Source: an uncultured Erysipelotrichaceae bacterium
GTDB lineage: Bacteria; Bacillota_I; Bacilli_A; RFN20; CAG-826
Reading direction: 5' to 3'
NCBI GenBank assembly: GCA_902800025.1
Contig: CADCDA010000001.1
Span: forward strand, 24,288-88,287
DNA length: 64,000 nt
Shown here: piece after piece, positions 37,062-45,837 of the stretch
How the letters are laid out: each line of letters starts with the position of its first letter
How positions within the stretch are numbered: position 1 is the first letter of the stretch
The notes under the pieces: generated by a model
Told to the model about the DNA's origin: nothing
Databases searched by the model: none
Seen by the model: only the letters and a program-made list of their open reading frames with translations
Position numbers and translations under genes: made by a program

Positions 37062-38345
37062 TTAATTCCCCGCTTTAGGAGAGAAAGATAAATAATCTTT
37101 ATTCTCGTCATAAATATTTAAATAAATATTAACAGACATATTACTTTCAACTGATTTTGTATAAATCTGATATTTTTTATCTCTTAATCTAGCACCATAA
37201 TTATCAGTAACGGTGAGTGAATCTCCCTCGATTAGTTCAACATCTGGAATAAGATATTTGCCACTACTTAAAGGTATAGCAGCGTATCTCATGCTAAGTC
37301 CGCTATAGTAACGCCCACTGATCGTGCCAGTTAAACAATAATCTGGATATTGAGAGGCACTAACATATACTTCACAAGTTGCAGTAAAGTCTCCATCTTC
37401 TGTCCTGGCGGTGATCGTAGTACTACCAACTTTGCTATTAACACTAGCGACTACTCTGCCTGCAGAAGTCACTGTTGCAATACTTGTATCACTAGAAGTC
37501 CAATATACTTTTTTATTAGTCGCGTTACTTGGATAAACGGTTGGAGTAATAATAAACTCATTTCTCACTAATAGATATTTACCAGAATGGCTTAATGAAA
37601 TACCAGTAACACTAATAGTGCTTGGCGTAGGAGTTGAACCACCGTCAACTCGACTGATATAAATATGTCCGCCATCAAAATAATCATAGTTGCAGTAAAT
37701 ATCATAAACACCGGTGTTAATAATCTTGATGTTATCATTAGTTGGTGCGGCGCTCACTAAACCAGATGGAGTGGATGTCTTAACAGCAGAATACCCATAC
37801 CAAGTATCTCCAAACATATGAACTTTAAAGATGTCTCCGGCGGTAAGACTCACACCTAAAAGCATATATTCAGTGGTTGAATATGGATTATTCACCATTG
37901 GTTTATCTGTCCATTCGCTTTCTCCAGAAAACAAACCGTGAAGAACATAATTAGGAATGGTTATACGTTTATTAATTGTGACTTTACAGTCCGCGCTTTT
38001 ATTTCCATCAACAGTTGTAACTGTGATCGTTGTATTTCCTACTCCTATTGGAGTAATTGTACCTTCATATACAGTAGCGACATTATTATCACTACTTGAC
38101 CAAGTTACATTTTTATTAGTCGCGTTATCAGGTAATACAGTTGCGGTTAATGAGTAAGAAGAATCATCTTCATACATTTCTAAAGTAGTTTTATTCAAAC
38201 TAACAGAAGTAACTGCGATAGGGACTTCTGGGTCAGGTCCAGGACCAGGTTCAGGTGGATTATTTCCACTACTAGTGCCACAAGAAAAACAGCCGAATAT
38301 AAATAGAGGTGTCAATAGACTTAAAAACATTTTTTTCATTTTCAT
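37062..38345 (-). CDS. Lipoprotein with two Big_2 Ig-like domains
   Basis: 427 residues. The signal peptide ends in a lipobox-like IFGC or the nearby FSC, followed by a Pro/Gly linker. Two Big_2-type domains are clear (about 44-125 and about 243-330): each has VSLNKTTLEMYE or ISLSHSGKYLLV, then TWSSSDNNVATV or YWTSSDTSIATV, and a TTITV strand. Between them is a WYGY-containing segment that could bind carbohydrate. It is the first gene of a pair with the S41 peptidase. Confidence 0.82.
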   Translation of the reverse strand: MKMKKMFLSLLTPLFIFGCFSCGTSSGNNPPEPGPGPDPEVPIAVTSVSLNKTTLEMYEDDSSYSLTATVLPDNATNKNVTWSSSDNNVATVYEGTITPIGVGNTTITVTTVDGNKSADCKVTINKRITIPNYVLHGLFSGESEWTDKPMVNNPYSTTEYMLLGVSLTAGDIFKVHMFGDTWYGYSAVKTSTPSGLVSAAPTNDNIKIINTGVYDIYCNYDYFDGGHIYISRVDGGSTPTPSTISVTGISLSHSGKYLLVRNEFIITPTVYPSNATNKKVYWTSSDTSIATVTSAGRVVASVNSKVGSTTITARTEDGDFTATCEVYVSASQYPDYCLTGTISGRYYSGLSMRYAAIPLSSGKYLIPDVELIEGDSLTVTDNYGARLRDKKYQIYTKSVESNMSVNIYLNIYDENKDYLSFSPKAGN

Positions 38346-38389
38346 ACAACTATTATCTTATATTTTTTTGCGAAATAGTATGACAAAAG

Positions 38390-38406
38390 AAGCAAAAGCT
38401 TTGCTT
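38390..38406. terminator. Bidirectional terminator
   Basis: Stem AAGCAAA/TTTGCTT with T tracts on both sides, between the Big_2 lipoprotein promoter region and the transposase stop. Confidence 0.6.
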
Positions 38407-38434
38407 TTTTGAAAAATAGAGACTTTAGCTTCGA

Positions 38435-39646
38435 TTAATCTCTTTTAATGTTGTCAAAAACTTGATCAGTCGTCATCATCTTCCAAATGACTCGAATCAG
38501 TTTTCTAGTTGTGGCAATTATCGCGACATTTGTTACCTTTCCTTGTCTTAACTTTGAATAGTAATATTCTGAAAAAACTGGAGAATGAATTCTTAATTTT
38601 TGAACACTTAATGCAAGAGCGTATCTTAATATTGGTGATCCTCTTTTTCTGATATGACCCCTGTTGTTAATCGTTCCTGATTGATAAACTTTGACATCTA
38701 AGCCAGCAAACTTTATTAATTTTTCTGGACTAGAAAAACGATTAATGTCACCTATTTCGCCTATAATCATTGCAGCAAGATTAACTCCTATTCCAGGGAT
38801 TGTTAAGATTGGAGAATTTAACTCTTCCATCAAGGGTTCTAATAACTCATTCAAATTATCGATCTCATCATCGATTATCCTTACTTGATCAACAAGATTT
38901 TTCACAATCTGCTCATCAACTTCCGTAGAATAACCAATTGAATTTTTAGCTAGTTCTCTAAGTTGATTAAATCTATTAAAACTAATTGCACCTTTCGACA
39001 TTCTTCTTAGTGCTTCGCCTGTTTCAACTCGCATCTTAGCCATTTTGAAAGCGGATGGATAATTACTTAATAGCCATCTAATCGTTGGTGATTCAAATAG
39101 ATTTCTACCCATGTTTTTTCTAGTTCCATCTTCGTTTTTCTTAAAGAAAGATACAAATTCGGGAAATATTTCATCTAAATATCTAAGTAGATGGTTATAG
39201 CATGTAGTTTTGTCTCCAAACAAGAAATATTTTGCTCTTGTGATTTTACGAATCTCTCCGATAAGGTAAGATATTTGTGGGGATGAAGTAAATGGATGAG
39301 TTGCTATGTATTTAGCAATTAACATCGCATCTAGATTATCCGTTTTAGCCAAGTTAACTGATTCACTGTCGCGAAACTTAGAAATCAGACTTGGGTTATA
39401 AATCTGGACTTGATATCCATTAGAGATTAAGCATCTCACTAGACAATTCATATAATGTCCAGTGGCTTCCATCCCTATTTTTATTTGCTCTTTAAGGCCG
39501 AGCAGGCCTAATTCATTTAAGAGCGAATCAAACCCTTCCCGAGAATTAGAAATATCAAAACTTTTCTTTCTAACTTCTCCATTTTGATCGATGATAGCGA
39601 CAGTGTGTTTAAACTTACTAACATCGATTCCAACATAAAAGTCCAT
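38435..39646 (-). CDS. IS110-family transposase
   Basis: 403 residues, apparently complete. The N-terminal RuvC-like DEDD domain has GIDVSK (Asp8), MEATGHY and KTDNLDAML; the C-terminal Tnp20 domain has PGIGVNLAA and the KRGSPILRYAL motif with the catalytic Ser. There are no frameshifts. The long untranslated region lies 5' to the gene, as in the IS110 group (IS1111 members have it 3'). IS110 enzymes are recombinases guided by a bridge RNA. Ends of the element cannot be fixed from this copy alone. Confidence 0.93.
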   Translation of the reverse strand: MDFYVGIDVSKFKHTVAIIDQNGEVRKKSFDISNSREGFDSLLNELGLLGLKEQIKIGMEATGHYMNCLVRCLISNGYQVQIYNPSLISKFRDSESVNLAKTDNLDAMLIAKYIATHPFTSSPQISYLIGEIRKITRAKYFLFGDKTTCYNHLLRYLDEIFPEFVSFFKKNEDGTRKNMGRNLFESPTIRWLLSNYPSAFKMAKMRVETGEALRRMSKGAISFNRFNQLRELAKNSIGYSTEVDEQIVKNLVDQVRIIDDEIDNLNELLEPLMEELNSPILTIPGIGVNLAAMIIGEIGDINRFSSPEKLIKFAGLDVKVYQSGTINNRGHIRKRGSPILRYALALSVQKLRIHSPVFSEYYYSKLRQGKVTNVAIIATTRKLIRVIWKMMTTDQVFDNIKRD

Positions 39647-39840
39647 AAGACCTTCCTTTCTAGCCGTTTAGCTCATATCAACTTTTCTTTTCGAATCATC
39701 TGTTACTGGAACGTCAAAGCGTTATTCAACTTATTAGCGAACAAAAGAAAAGCCGTATGCCTGAGTATGAAGTCTGACAGTCAAAGCTGTATAAAAAGTA
39801 AGCAGGATAACGGCATATATTGATTATACTAGTTAGATTA
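39647..39840 (-). ncRNA. Candidate IS110 bridge RNA region
   Basis: Non-coding DNA directly 5' of the transposase. On the minus strand a TATAAT box (39825-39831 area) is followed by a stem GCCGT...ACGGC with an inner CCTG/CAGG pair (arms 39803-39814 and 39752-39763) enclosing about 40 bases, then a second structured segment before the ATG. This matches where bridge RNAs lie in the IS110 group. The loop sequences were not matched to target and donor, so the assignment is positional. Confidence 0.45.
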
Positions 39841-40026
39841 AAAAGAAAATCTAACCAAGTACAAGGTTAGAATATCTCATATGTTAAACAGATATTTATA
39901 AGTATATAAATGCACCGGCAAAATAACAATGCTATTAATTAATTTTTCTTATAGAAAAGTCTGATACAGTCGCATCAAACCATTTTTAGATCTCTATAAT
40001 TGTAACAACCACTACTTTGTCAACAC

Positions 40027-40074
40027 ATCTTGCTTATTATCTTGCTTTTTATCTTGCTTATTATCTTGTCGATT
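40027..40074. repeat. Four tandem 12-base repeats
   Basis: Units ATCTTGCTTATT, ATCTTGCTTTTT, ATCTTGCTTATT, ATCTTGTCGATT. In the minus reading a frame gives NRQD-NKQD-KKQD-NKQD, so it may be the tail of a vanished gene, but no start or upstream coding sequence is present. Confidence 0.7.
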
Positions 40075-40079
40075 AAAAG

Positions 40080-40122
40080 AAAAAACTCTGACATTATATC
40101 AGAGTTAGTATACGAATCTTGG
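40080..40122 (-). repeat. Terminator-type repeat, copy C
   Basis: A hairpin AACTCTGA/TCAGAGTT with a T tract on the minus side plus the flank GTATACGAATCTTGG. It matches the copy at 42098-42139 at nearly all positions and resembles the tRNA-His terminator region. Confidence 0.65.
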
Positions 40123-40204
40123 CTTTAGATACCGAGAAAATGGGTGTTTTTCTAAGTTTTCCGCTAATATTTTAACAAAAGTTAGATAATTTCAAGATTC
40201 ATAG

Positions 40205-41506
40205 TTATGGCTTGAGGCACGCTAAAGGGAGCACGATTACTCCATCATCACGGCGATAGGCAAATTCAGTATCAGTTAGCACAACTTTACAACTTGGTAA
40301 TTCCATATGAACGTTTGGATTATCTTTAAGATGTTGTTTAATTAGACCTTCTAATTTATTTAAATTTGACGCTCCTTCTTCAATGAAACCATCACCACAT
40401 TTGCATTCAAAAAGGCCATATCTTCCATCAGGTAAATGGATGACAAAATCACATTCAAGTTTAAATCTATCGCGATAATAGTTTAGAACACCATCATATT
40501 TTGATGCATACGCGCTTAAATCACGCCCACACATTGATTCAAACAAATAACCTCGAGTTATGAAATCTTTTGAAAGAGCATCTACTCCTAAATTCAATGC
40601 CGCACACGCTATAGAAGTTTCATAAAATTCCTTCTTAGGAAGTGATCTAATTGATGTTGAACTTCGAATGTTAGGATTCCAAGCAGGTACCTCGCGAATA
40701 ACAAACAGCCTTTTAAGCGCATTCATATATAAATAAAAAGTTGATTCAGTTACATGATTTCCGCTTTCTGACATATCGGAAATAATAGTTTCGTTTTTAA
40801 CTGGGATAGTGATATTTCTTGCTAATGATTTAACTAAAGTTAAAACAGAATTTGGATCTACATTCATTCCTGTTACTTCTTTCATTTCTGTAGAGCACAA
40901 AGATTTCAAAGCTTGCTTGCCGTATATAAGAGGGTTTTCATTATTCCTAATTACTGCGATTGGCCATCCACCTCTCACTATCGCTTTTGTTATACCCTGT
41001 TTGGTTAACTTAGATATGGCTTGTATTTTTGTTTTTTTATCAAAGAGACTTATAAACGATATTTGACCAGACGATTCACCAGATTCAAACAGGGACATTG
41101 TTTCCATATCAACTATTGATATTCTCATTGAACCAGTGTGTTTAGTTGCACCTTGTTTTGGTGAAAAAGAACCCGTTAATAAGAATAATGATGTTTTATC
41201 ACCATTTTTGTCACAATATCTTCTGACAGCATCCCAAGTTGAAACATATGTTTGCCATTCATCAATTAGATGAGGGTTTTCTCCCTCTAAAAATAGATTG
41301 ATATTGTTTTTACTGATTGCGTCATATTCTTCAGCGTGGTCTGGATCATCCAGATAAATTGCTGAATTAGCAAAATATTCAGCGGTTGTTGTTTTTCCAC
41401 ACCACTTAGGACCTCTGATATGAACAGCACCAAAAGCTCCAAGCTGTTCTTGTATCTTCTCATCTATCACTCTTTTTTTATAATCTTTGGTTTTATTAGT
41501 AATCAT
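40205..41506 (-). CDS. AAA ATPase with DUF4143 domain
   Basis: 433 residues. Walker A is GPKWCGKTTT (32-41) and LIDEWQ gives the Walker B-like acidic pair. The C-terminal DUF4143 part has YLYMNALKRLFVIREVPAW and a nuclease-like CDFVI...LFECK segment. These ATPases are common in accessory regions of gut bacteria and their role is not settled. The gene is an island member, with the 12-base repeats downstream and 23-base tandem repeats upstream. Confidence 0.88.
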   Translation of the reverse strand: MITNKTKDYKKRVIDEKIQEQLGAFGAVHIRGPKWCGKTTTAEYFANSAIYLDDPDHAEEYDAISKNNINLFLEGENPHLIDEWQTYVSTWDAVRRYCDKNGDKTSLFLLTGSFSPKQGATKHTGSMRISIVDMETMSLFESGESSGQISFISLFDKKTKIQAISKLTKQGITKAIVRGGWPIAVIRNNENPLIYGKQALKSLCSTEMKEVTGMNVDPNSVLTLVKSLARNITIPVKNETIISDMSESGNHVTESTFYLYMNALKRLFVIREVPAWNPNIRSSTSIRSLPKKEFYETSIACAALNLGVDALSKDFITRGYLFESMCGRDLSAYASKYDGVLNYYRDRFKLECDFVIHLPDGRYGLFECKCGDGFIEEGASNLNKLEGLIKQHLKDNPNVHMELPSCKVVLTDTEFAYRRDDGVIVLPLACLKP

Positions 41507-41546
41507 GGTAATATTCTATATTATTACAATGTAATTGTCAAACTGT

Positions 41547-41606
41547 ATCGGAGTTTTTTGGAGTATTTCATCGGAGTGTTTTGGAGTATTTCATCGGAGC
41601 GTTTTG
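41547..41606. repeat. 23-base tandem repeats
   Basis: Two full units ATCGGAGTKTTTTGGAGTATTTC and a third partial unit, between the DUF4143 ATPase promoter region and the decayed regulator. In one minus-strand frame it encodes short TP/SDEIL repeats typical of variable protein tails. Confidence 0.7.
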
Positions 41607-41644
41607 CTCTTATATACTCAAACAATTTAACGTTTGAACGTTGT

Positions 41645-42007
41645 TTAACGCACGATAGACTTTTTATCACCAACATTTAAAACTTTAGCCAATTTCACAA
41701 TAGTCATAGATGGGTTGTCCTTTAATCTTTCAATAATGATTTTATCATTCTCAGTTATTTTTAGTTGGACATGTCCATGGACATTTTTATGGTAAAAAGT
41801 AAATCTAAAGCCTAATCCGGTATCTAAATACTCATATTTAACATTTTCTTTTTTACATGATTCAAAAGCTTTTTCGAAACCAGTGGAATGTTTTTCTATT
41901 GTTTCATCGTTATATAAAGCTGAACATATTTTGTTGTTCAAAGGGATTGGCTCTTGACCTTCAAAAGCAAACTGTTCTGGAGCTTTTAGATATTTTTTAC
42001 TGTGCCA
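41645..42007 (-). pseudogene. Remnant of ATP-binding RecG-like/AlbA_2 regulator (C-terminal part)
   Basis: A reading frame from 42007 to the stop at 41645 has no plausible start and is blocked upstream by a stop codon. Its residues (PLNNKICSALY, then HSTGFEKAFESCK and TGLGFRFTFY) follow the C-terminal segment of the RecG-like, AlbA_2 plus HATPase_c_4 family, where the usual GSGFxRIFxAC region lies. A winged-helix-like tail follows. Only the end of the gene survives. Confidence 0.6.
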
Positions 42008-42097
42008 TTATTGCGCCACTTATTACGCCAAGTAAAGATTTTTGCCATTATTTTTGCCAACAATAATATTTGAGTGGCAAAAATCGATTCTAGTAAT

Positions 42098-42139
42098 AAA
42101 AAACTCTGACAATACATCAGAGTTAGTATACGAGTCTGG
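42098..42139 (-). repeat. Terminator-type repeat, copy B
   Basis: Hairpin AACTCTGA/TCAGAGTT, T tract on the minus side, then GTATACGAGTCTGG. It pairs with copy C as a direct repeat around the ATPase and the decayed regulator. Confidence 0.65.
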
Positions 42140-42199
42140 AAAGGTTTACCTTATTTAATACAATTGTCCCGCAATGATTGAATTGTCCCGTGAATCAAT

Positions 42200-42862
42200 T
42201 TAAATAGCCTTTTCTAAGATTCGTGGTTCAGTTTCAACAAATCCTTTAGCTTTGTAAAACAATTTGGATTCCCAATATTTTTCATCTCCCAAATGAATTG
42301 AAATCTTTTTATATCCTTTTTCTTTAACATATTTAAGTACTGTGTCTAATAATGCGCCTCCTATGCCTTGTCTTTTAAGTTCTGGTTTGATATAGAGTCG
42401 ATGCACTCTGGCTTCTAACGGATTAATGGTTTCGTAACCAACACATCCAATAACACGATTGTTTTCATTTAACGCTATCCAAAACATATCGCCTTTGTTT
42501 AGATAATTCTTTTGTATATCCAGTAAATCCGGATTAATTGTTGGAATCTTTTTTAAAGCATCTTTCGCACACAGAACCATGAAAATCATGTCATCTCTAT
42601 AACAATCATCATATTGTTTAATCTTAAAATTTGGTAATGCACTTGTTTTTCCAGTGAAAAAGGTACCTACATGAACATCAAGGATTTTTGCAAGTTGCAT
42701 TAAAGTCTCACTATTAACGTCGTTAACGCCAGTTTCTATTTTTGTTAATGCAGTGTGGTCCTTAAAACCCATTTTTTTAGAAAGTTCTACTTGTGAGAAC
42801 CCTCTTTCTTTTCTGATTTGTTTTATTGTTGCGCCAACTTCTTTTTTATTTTTGTTCATCAA
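42200..42862 (-). CDS. XRE-type helix-turn-helix fused to GNAT acetyltransferase
   Basis: 220 residues. An XRE/Cro-CI HTH occupies about 8-66 (IKQIRKERGFSQVELSKKMG, then KIETG). A GNAT domain follows at about 75-215 with RLYIKPELKRQGIGGALL as the acetyl-CoA binding motif. Fusion of an XRE repressor with a GNAT enzyme suggests acetylation coupled to gene regulation, or a toxin-antitoxin-like module, but no antitoxin is fused to it. It overlaps the RhuM-PLD gene by 17 bases, so the two are translated together. Confidence 0.85.
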   Translation of the reverse strand: MMNKNKKEVGATIKQIRKERGFSQVELSKKMGFKDHTALTKIETGVNDVNSETLMQLAKILDVHVGTFFTGKTSALPNFKIKQYDDCYRDDMIFMVLCAKDALKKIPTINPDLLDIQKNYLNKGDMFWIALNENNRVIGCVGYETINPLEARVHRLYIKPELKRQGIGGALLDTVLKYVKEKGYKKISIHLGDEKYWESKLFYKAKGFVETEPRILEKAI

Positions 42863-43703
42863 TTCTCTTCCTCAACAATATCTTAATATCCTCATCTTCT
42901 ATTTTATCTATTTGAGAAAACTTATTCCCCATATAATTAACTGATGAACCAAGATGGTAGAAAATCAAATTATCAATTATCAAATATCTATCGTGATAAT
43001 CATTGTTAAAGCAAATTGATAGCCCACCATATTTTGTATTAAATAATTTAATATCCTGCTCAGATATTTTCGCCTTGTCAGAAGTTATAACTTGAACTAA
43101 AACCTCATCTTTTTTGTTTTTTAAGACATTGAGTGTTTTATTATCAACATATGGGTCAATTAATACAATTGTCTGATTCGCCGTTGAAATAATATTACTT
43201 AATGCAATATAGGCGTCAAACACTTCGTTTTGTTCAATTACTAAGTTCTTCGGAAAATAAATGCTCTCATCTTCAATTTTACGTACCCTATCTTCTAACG
43301 AATCAACTTTATTAATCAAATTAATATAATTTTCATTAGTCACTAGCGTTCTTTTTTTATCGATCACATATCCCCTTAATAAATATTCTTTAAGGACTTT
43401 TGTCGCCCACTTACGAAACACAGTAGCATTAGGGGATTTAACTCTATATCCAACAGCGATAACAACATCCAAATTATAATAATCTACTAAGTAGTTCTTA
43501 CCATCAGGACCAGTTCGTGCATTTTTTGCACAAACTTGTTTTTCGATTAGCTCACCATCGTTAAAAAGATTCTTTATGTGTCGAGAAATAACCGTTCTAT
43601 CTCTATCGAAAAGAAGCGCTATTTGTTCTTTATTCATCCAAATAGTGTCCTCTTTTGGTGAAACATTAATTTCTAATTCTAGATTGTCATTAACAAATTT
43701 CAC
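42846..43703 (-). CDS. RhuM-like protein fused to a PLD-like domain
   Basis: 285 residues. The N-terminal half (about 1-120) is RhuM: MNKEQIALLFDRDRTVISRHI for the helix-turn-helix and YYNLDVVIAVGYRVKS. The C-terminal part (about 155-285) has LIDPYVD and an HDRYLIID motif (237-244), a variant of the phospholipase D H-x-K-x4-D signature with Arg for Lys. Such fusions occur in virulence and defence-type islands; it may be a nuclease with DNA-binding targeting. It is the first gene of a pair with the XRE-GNAT gene and lies next to tRNA-His. Confidence 0.83.
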   Translation of the reverse strand: MKFVNDNLELEINVSPKEDTIWMNKEQIALLFDRDRTVISRHIKNLFNDGELIEKQVCAKNARTGPDGKNYLVDYYNLDVVIAVGYRVKSPNATVFRKWATKVLKEYLLRGYVIDKKRTLVTNENYINLINKVDSLEDRVRKIEDESIYFPKNLVIEQNEVFDAYIALSNIISTANQTIVLIDPYVDNKTLNVLKNKKDEVLVQVITSDKAKISEQDIKLFNTKYGGLSICFNNDYHDRYLIIDNLIFYHLGSSVNYMGNKFSQIDKIEDEDIKILLRKRIDEQK

Positions 43704-43770
43704 TAATTCATATTTAATAGTGATATTTTATCATATGTGATTATTTAGCACAATGTTTATATAATAAAAA

Positions 43771-43792
43771 TCCCCGACTTGTATCAGGGATA
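43771..43792 (-). terminator. tRNA-His terminator (repeat copy A)
   Basis: Stem ATCCCCGA/TCAGGGAT (one mismatch) with a T tract in the minus direction, just after the tRNA. The wider stretch 43767-43808 resembles repeats B and C in word order (GAC...TATCAG.G.TAGTA.AC...TCTGG). Confidence 0.7.
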
Positions 43793-43804
43793 GTAAACTT
43801 TATC

Positions 43805-43881
43805 TGGGGCGAACGATGAGAATCGAACTCACGAATGTCTGGTTCACAGCCAGATGTGTTAACCACTTCACCACGTTCGCC
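43805..43881 (-). tRNA. tRNA-His (GTG)
   Basis: Cloverleaf with an acceptor stem GCGAACG/CGTTCGC, an anticodon loop CTGTGAA giving anticodon GTG, a TTCGATT T-loop and an encoded CCA at 43805-43807. The extra G at 43881 is in place for G-1 facing C73, the His identity pair. The island genes lie on its 3' side. Confidence 0.95.
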
Positions 43882-43937
43882 AAATTGCAAGAGATAGTTT
43901 ATATAAATATCTCCTGTTTGTAAAGAGAAATATCGCT

Positions 43938-44453
43938 TTATTTGCCCTTTAACTTTTCTCGCGCAATCTTTAAGATTGGAAGTTCGCGATTAATCACTAA
44001 AGTCGAGATGTTCGTTCTTTTTGTATTATCCATTAATCTAATTGCTTCATCAATATCGAGCCACTTGACTTCTTGAATCCAAACTTTCTCTTTTTCAGTG
44101 AGATGTTTTTCATGTAAAGAAGTGAGGTGACAAAGATAATAATGATTGTTATTTTTTCGATAGATCAAATTGTAATAATCTTCTACTCGACCGATCTCTT
44201 CAATATTATCAACTTCCGCCCCTAGTTCTTCTCTTAATTCTCTTTTAAGAGCGGTAATTAAAGTCTCTCCTTTTTCTACTCCTCCACCAGGAGTTTCAAG
44301 ATAATCACGATGACCGAATTTGTCATCGCTAAGGAGATAATTCAAAGCAATCTCTTTTTTGTCGTTATAGACAATAGCCCTGACAATGGACCTTGTGTGG
44401 TTATATCCATTATCAGGGAACTGATTATCTTTTAAAGAATATAATAATTTCAT
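43938..44453 (-). CDS. NUDIX hydrolase
   Basis: 171 residues. The NUDIX box is complete (G-x5-E-x7-REL-x-EE-x-G, GGGVEKGETLITALKRELRE... at about 56-78). It hydrolyses nucleoside diphosphates linked to another group; substrate not predictable. It is the last gene of the serine operon and its start lies 2 bases after the aminopeptidase stop. Confidence 0.9.
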   Translation of the reverse strand: MKLLYSLKDNQFPDNGYNHTRSIVRAIVYNDKKEIALNYLLSDDKFGHRDYLETPGGGVEKGETLITALKRELREELGAEVDNIEEIGRVEDYYNLIYRKNNNHYYLCHLTSLHEKHLTEKEKVWIQEVKWLDIDEAIRLMDNTKRTNISTLVINRELPILKIAREKLKGK

Positions 44454-44455
44454 TA

Positions 44456-45823
44456 TTAGCCTAATAAGAAAGCTTTATAGCCCTTATATGCTTCGTATAA
44501 GTCAGCTTTAGAAACAATCTCCATTGGGGCGTGCATATTAAACACCGCTAAACCGGCATCGATAACATCCATGCTGTAATTGCCTAAGATATAAGCGATT
44601 GTTCCTCCGCCACCTTGGTCAACTTTACCAAGTTCAGCGTTTTGCCAGCAGACATTATTCTCGTCCATGACTTTTCTAATCCAGGCGTAATATTCTGGGT
44701 TCGCGTCATTAGAACCGCTCTTGCCTCTACTACCAGTGTATTTATTAAATACAAGGCCATAAGAGAAATAAGCCGCGTTATTTGGATCAGAGACACTTGG
44801 GAAAAGTGGATCAAATCCTGCAGAGACATCACTAGAAAGCATCTTTGATTTTTCAAATGTTAATCTCGCACTCCATAATGGATGAGATTCTCCGCTTAAT
44901 TCTAATAACTTCGCAACTGCGTTTTCAAAGAAATTACTTTGTGCGCCAGTTGCACCAACTGAGCCAATTTCTTCTTTATCAACTAAGATGCAGCAAGAAG
45001 TATATTGAGGGTTTTCAATATCAAGAAGCGCCATTAAGGATGTATAAGCGCACACTCTATCATCGTGTCCATATCCCGCGACCATTGATCGATCTAGACC
45101 ATAGTCTCTAGCTTTTCCGGCTGGAACAACTTCAATTTCTGCAGAAATGAAGTCTTCTTCTTCAACGCCGTATTTCTTCTTTAGAAGTTTTAAGACATTA
45201 GCTTTAACTGCATTCTTTTCTTCACCTTTAAGTGGTTTATTACCAATTGTTAAGTCTAAGGCTTCGCCTTCGATAACTTTAGAAGCTGGTTTCACTAATT
45301 GATCAGCGGATAAGTGAATAAGTAAATCAGAAATACCAACAACTGGATCTTTATCATCATCACCGATATTAATATCAACGGTTGTACCATCTTTAAGGCA
45401 CACTACTCCATGTAATGCTAAAGGAATTGTGACCCATTGATATTTTTTAATTCCACCATAGTAATGGGTGTCCGCCATTGCGAATTCATTTTTTTCAAAG
45501 AATGGGTGTTCTTTTAAATCCATTCTTGGGGAATCGATATGGGCTCCTAAAATTCTTAAACCATCAGAGACTTTTTCTTTTCCAAGAACAAACGCACAAA
45601 CGTTTTTATTTCTGTTCAAGAAATAGATCTTATCTCCTGGAGCGACTTTCTTAAGTCCTTCAACGCTTTTAAAGCCATGGGCTTCTAATCTTTTCACAGC
45701 TTCTTTAACTGCTAATCTTTCAGTTTTGCTACTGGAAAGGAATTCTTTATATCCTTCCGCAAACTTCATGACTTCTTTTTCGGTGGAAGCATCATATTGT
45801 TTCCATGCATTTTTTCTATACAT
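44456..45823 (-). CDS. M18-family aminopeptidase
   Basis: 455 residues, of the aspartyl aminopeptidase/aminopeptidase I family, cytoplasmic, with two Zn ions. Motifs include GAHIDSPRMD (first His and Asp), DKEEIGS with the catalytic Glu pair, SSDVSAGFDP and a C-terminal VFNMHAPMEI with the last His. It would release N-terminal acidic residues from peptides. It lies 14 bases after the serine dehydratase gene in the same operon. Confidence 0.9.
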   Translation of the reverse strand: MYRKNAWKQYDASTEKEVMKFAEGYKEFLSSSKTERLAVKEAVKRLEAHGFKSVEGLKKVAPGDKIYFLNRNKNVCAFVLGKEKVSDGLRILGAHIDSPRMDLKEHPFFEKNEFAMADTHYYGGIKKYQWVTIPLALHGVVCLKDGTTVDINIGDDDKDPVVGISDLLIHLSADQLVKPASKVIEGEALDLTIGNKPLKGEEKNAVKANVLKLLKKKYGVEEEDFISAEIEVVPAGKARDYGLDRSMVAGYGHDDRVCAYTSLMALLDIENPQYTSCCILVDKEEIGSVGATGAQSNFFENAVAKLLELSGESHPLWSARLTFEKSKMLSSDVSAGFDPLFPSVSDPNNAAYFSYGLVFNKYTGSRGKSGSNDANPEYYAWIRKVMDENNVCWQNAELGKVDQGGGGTIAYILGNYSMDVIDAGLAVFNMHAPMEIVSKADLYEAYKGYKAFLLG

Positions 45824-45837
45824 ATATGTAAATCCTC

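Larger units (their letters stand above)
38407..39900 (-). mobile_element. IS110-type insertion sequence, approximate span
   Basis: Transposase plus its 5' non-coding region. Boundaries are estimates: the 3' side is taken at the terminator hairpin after the gene and the 5' side at an arm-rich inverted-repeat cluster CTAACC...GGTTAGATT...AATCTAAC near 39832-39870. No short target-site duplication was found, which is usual for this family. Confidence 0.5.

Noticed and set aside
41645..41941. 98-residue gene starting at ATG 41941
   Set aside because: The same frame continues upstream to a stop with family-like residues, so this is the tail of a broken gene.
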